Below are positions 6,992 to 7,666 of a stretch of DNA of 7,666 nt, piece after piece. The stretch comes from Kiloniellales bacterium. Lineage in GTDB: Bacteria > Pseudomonadota > Alphaproteobacteria > Kiloniellales > JAKSDN01. The stretch covers positions 1-7,666 of the forward strand of contig JAKSDN010000556.1 of NCBI GenBank assembly GCA_022360075.1. The letters are read 5' to 3'. The translations under genes were made by a program, and so were the position numbers. The notes under the pieces are model-generated. The model saw only the letters and a program-made list of their open reading frames with translations. It made no database searches and was not told the origin of the DNA. Position 1 is the first letter of the stretch; the number at the start of each line of letters is the position of its first letter.

Positions 6992-7020
6992 ATTGTAATA
7001 AAAATGCAATGTGATTGTAA
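6992..7020 (-). promoter_or_regulatory. Candidate sigma70-type promoter for the leftward transporter cluster
   Basis: On the minus strand TTACAA (7020-7015) and TACAAT (6997-6992) are separated by exactly 17 bases inside an AT-rich patch that stands out from the GC-rich surroundings. The -10 matches TATAAT at five of six positions; the -35 is weak (three of six). A start near 6985 would give a leader of about 110 nt before the GTG at 6876. The same patch contains two GATTGTAA copies 22 bp apart and a TGCAAT in opposite orientation, so a regulator may bind here. I see no good match to the CTGTCAT-type PhoB box. Confidence 0.45.
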
Positions 7021-7147
7021 CATTTCTTTCGTGCCACACCCTTTGCGTTTCGAACCTCGCGGGGCGCTCAACCTCGGCTAAACATTCGGATTGGAGGACG
7101 TGAGCGGGCCACGCCGCCATTGCGACGGTACGGACTAGGTCCCTAAA

Positions 7148-7157
7148 GTGTGCACAC
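7148..7157. promoter_or_regulatory. Perfect palindrome GTGTGCACAC, possible operator
   Basis: This is a 10-bp perfect dyad with no spacer, about 130 bp upstream of the candidate promoter. It is the size of a dimeric regulator site, but there is no second copy in the window and the binding protein is unknown. Chance cannot be excluded. Confidence 0.2.
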
Positions 7158-7220
7158 ATCTTTTCTGTTGGGCCGGGCGAGCCCGGCATTGCACTGATTC
7201 TCTCACATCGGAAGGCTTGG

Positions 7221-7378
7221 CTTGTTTCTTTGGTCCGCTTCGCGGACGCCCCCCACCCTAACCCTCCCCCTCAAGGGGAGAGGGGAAATGTAAGCTAGCT
7301 CAATGCCCTATCTCCCTCCCCCTTGATGGGGGAAGGCTGGGGTGGGGGTGACGACGCCGCAGGCGTCACCAAAACAAG
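7221..7378. repeat. Composite inverted repeat with nested hairpins (extragenic palindrome)
   Basis: Arms of about 69 bp (7221-7289 and 7309-7378) match each other in reverse complement: both read outward from CTTGTTT through a small hairpin, then CCCCCACCC and CTCCCCC-TCAAGGGG. Four smaller hairpins are nested at mirrored positions: GTCCGC-TTC-GCGGAC (7233-7247), CTCCCC/GGGGAG (7264-7280), TCCCCC/GGGGGA (7317-7333) and GACGCC-GCA-GGCGTC (7353-7367). The outer pair differ in sequence but keep their pairing, as expected if structure is maintained. The centre holds AGCTAGCT (7293-7300). CCCTCCCCC-type palindromes are, from memory, dispersed in alphaproteobacterial genomes. It lies just beyond the 3' end of the histidine kinase gene. 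Confidence 0.75.
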
Positions 7379-7388
7379 AAGTGTGAAT

Positions 7389-7412
7389 CCCTCAGGGGCT
7401 AGCGCCCGAGGG
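7389..7412 (-). terminator. Possible terminator hairpin overlapping the kinase stop codon
   Basis: CCCTC (7389-7393) pairs with GAGGG (7408-7412), and the stem continues inward with mismatches (AGGGGC against GCGCCC). Reading leftward, it is followed by ATTCACACTTCTTGTTTT, which is T-rich but interrupted. The hairpin spans the TAG at 7399-7401. It is a weak candidate; the composite palindrome immediately downstream may do the job instead. Confidence 0.3.
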
Positions 7413-7666
7413 CCCACTTGGCCTCACCCTCGGCGGCATGTCGAAACGGCAGGCGCAGGGTTGCGCAGGTGCCGGCCCCAAGGGTGCTGGTAATCTCAAG
7501 ACCGCCACCCTGCATCTCGAGCAAGGACTTCGCGATCGCCAAACCGAGGCCGAAGCCCTCGGTCTGCCGGTCGGAGTCGTTGTCCACCCGCTCGAAGGGC
7601 CGCATCAGGCGCGGCAGCTTCTCCGGCGGGATACCGATGCCCGTATCGGTCACCGAAACCACGAGG
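7399..7666 (-). CDS. Sensor histidine kinase, C-terminal ATPase domain (partial, 5' end outside window)
   Basis: The last 88 or so residues of a two-component histidine kinase enter from the right edge; the first whole codon is 7665-7663 and the stop is TAG at 7401-7399. The HATPase_c landmarks are in order: G1 box DTGIGIP, F box PFERVD, and a G2 box within EGFGLGLAIAKSLLEMQGG, followed by the usual final strands GLEITSTLGAGTCATLRLPF and a short tail ending WALGR. The domain autophosphorylates the kinase's own histidine using ATP. The N box, phosphoacceptor helix and sensor region lie outside the window, so stimulus and partner are unknown. The pattern fits PAS-type alphaproteobacterial kinases, but nothing visible identifies it as PhoR, despite the phosphate-related neighbours. 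The GTG at 7662 is internal to the domain and is not the real start. Confidence 0.88.
   Translation of the reverse strand, partial: LVVSVTDTGIGIPPEKLPRLMRPFERVDNDSDRQTEGFGLGLAIAKSLLEMQGGGLEITSTLGAGTCATLRLPFRHAAEGEAKWALGR

Larger units (their letters stand above)
6877..7398. other. 522-bp intergenic region upstream of the transporter cluster
   Basis: No gene is supported here. Short open frames on both strands lack ribosome-binding sites and show no family resemblance. The region holds an AT-rich island (about 6990-7030) with a candidate promoter, a perfect 10-bp palindrome (7148-7157), a small GC hairpin GCCGGG-CGAG-CCCGGC (7172-7187) without a T run, and a large composite palindrome (7221-7378). 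Both flanking genes run leftward, so it is the 3' flank of the histidine kinase and the 5' flank of the Na/Pi gene. Confidence 0.65.

Noticed and set aside
7172..7187. Hairpin GCCGGG-CGAG-CCCGGC
   Set aside because: A stable small stem, but no T run on either strand and no gene end nearby, so no function is assigned.
6926..7189. 87-codon minus-strand open frame upstream of the Na/Pi gene
   Set aside because: No convincing ribosome-binding site, no recognisable family, and it runs through the AT-rich promoter-like patch; probably chance.

Overview
This is a GC-rich stretch of bacterial chromosome, most likely from an alphaproteobacterium. The evidence is indirect: strong GC bias at third codon positions, the style of the transport proteins, and two kinds of long intergenic palindromes (a CCTCATCCT/AGGATGAGG type and a CCCTCCCCC/GGGGGAGGG type) of the sort scattered through alphaproteobacterial genomes. 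The species cannot be read from the window.

Layout, left to right. Positions 1-307 hold the last ~101 codons of an unrecognised plus-strand gene. Positions 308-645 are non-coding, with a large imperfect palindrome (396-525) and a half copy of a related repeat. From 646 to 6876, four genes run leftward on the minus strand. In transcription order they are a Na/Pi-cotransporter family protein with a C-terminal PhoU-like domain (6876-5161), a periplasmic binding protein (5028-3991), an ABC ATPase (3859-2726) and a double-domain permease (2733-646). The last three form a 2-aminoethylphosphonate (AEP)-type importer of the PhnS2/PhnT2/PhnU2 class. Positions 6877-7398 are non-coding, with a candidate promoter for the leftward cluster and a second large composite palindrome. 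Positions 7399-7666 hold the C-terminal catalytic end of a histidine kinase, also on the minus strand and cut by the window edge.

How the genes may work together. The binding protein would capture a phosphonate such as AEP in the periplasm, and the fused permease with its ATPase would import it. No phosphonate-degrading enzyme (PhnW, PhnX, PhnA, PhnY, C-P lyase) lies in the window, so breakdown must be encoded elsewhere. The upstream Na/Pi-type protein moves inorganic phosphate. Because AEP used for nitrogen or carbon leaves surplus phosphate, a phosphate-efflux role next to the importer is a plausible inference, but it is not shown here. Gaps of 132 bp (Na/Pi gene to binding protein) and 131 bp (binding protein to ATPase) each contain a stable stem-loop, while ATPase and permease overlap by 8 bp. 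Co-transcription with processing or attenuation between cistrons is therefore possible.

I found no convincing previously undescribed system. The observations most worth a second look are the 12-bp perfect stem between the binding-protein and ATPase genes, the large extra periplasmic segment near the permease N-terminus, the pairing of a phosphonate importer with a PhoU-tailed phosphate transporter, and the two composite palindromes. Very long open frames opposite the real genes are codon-bias shadows.
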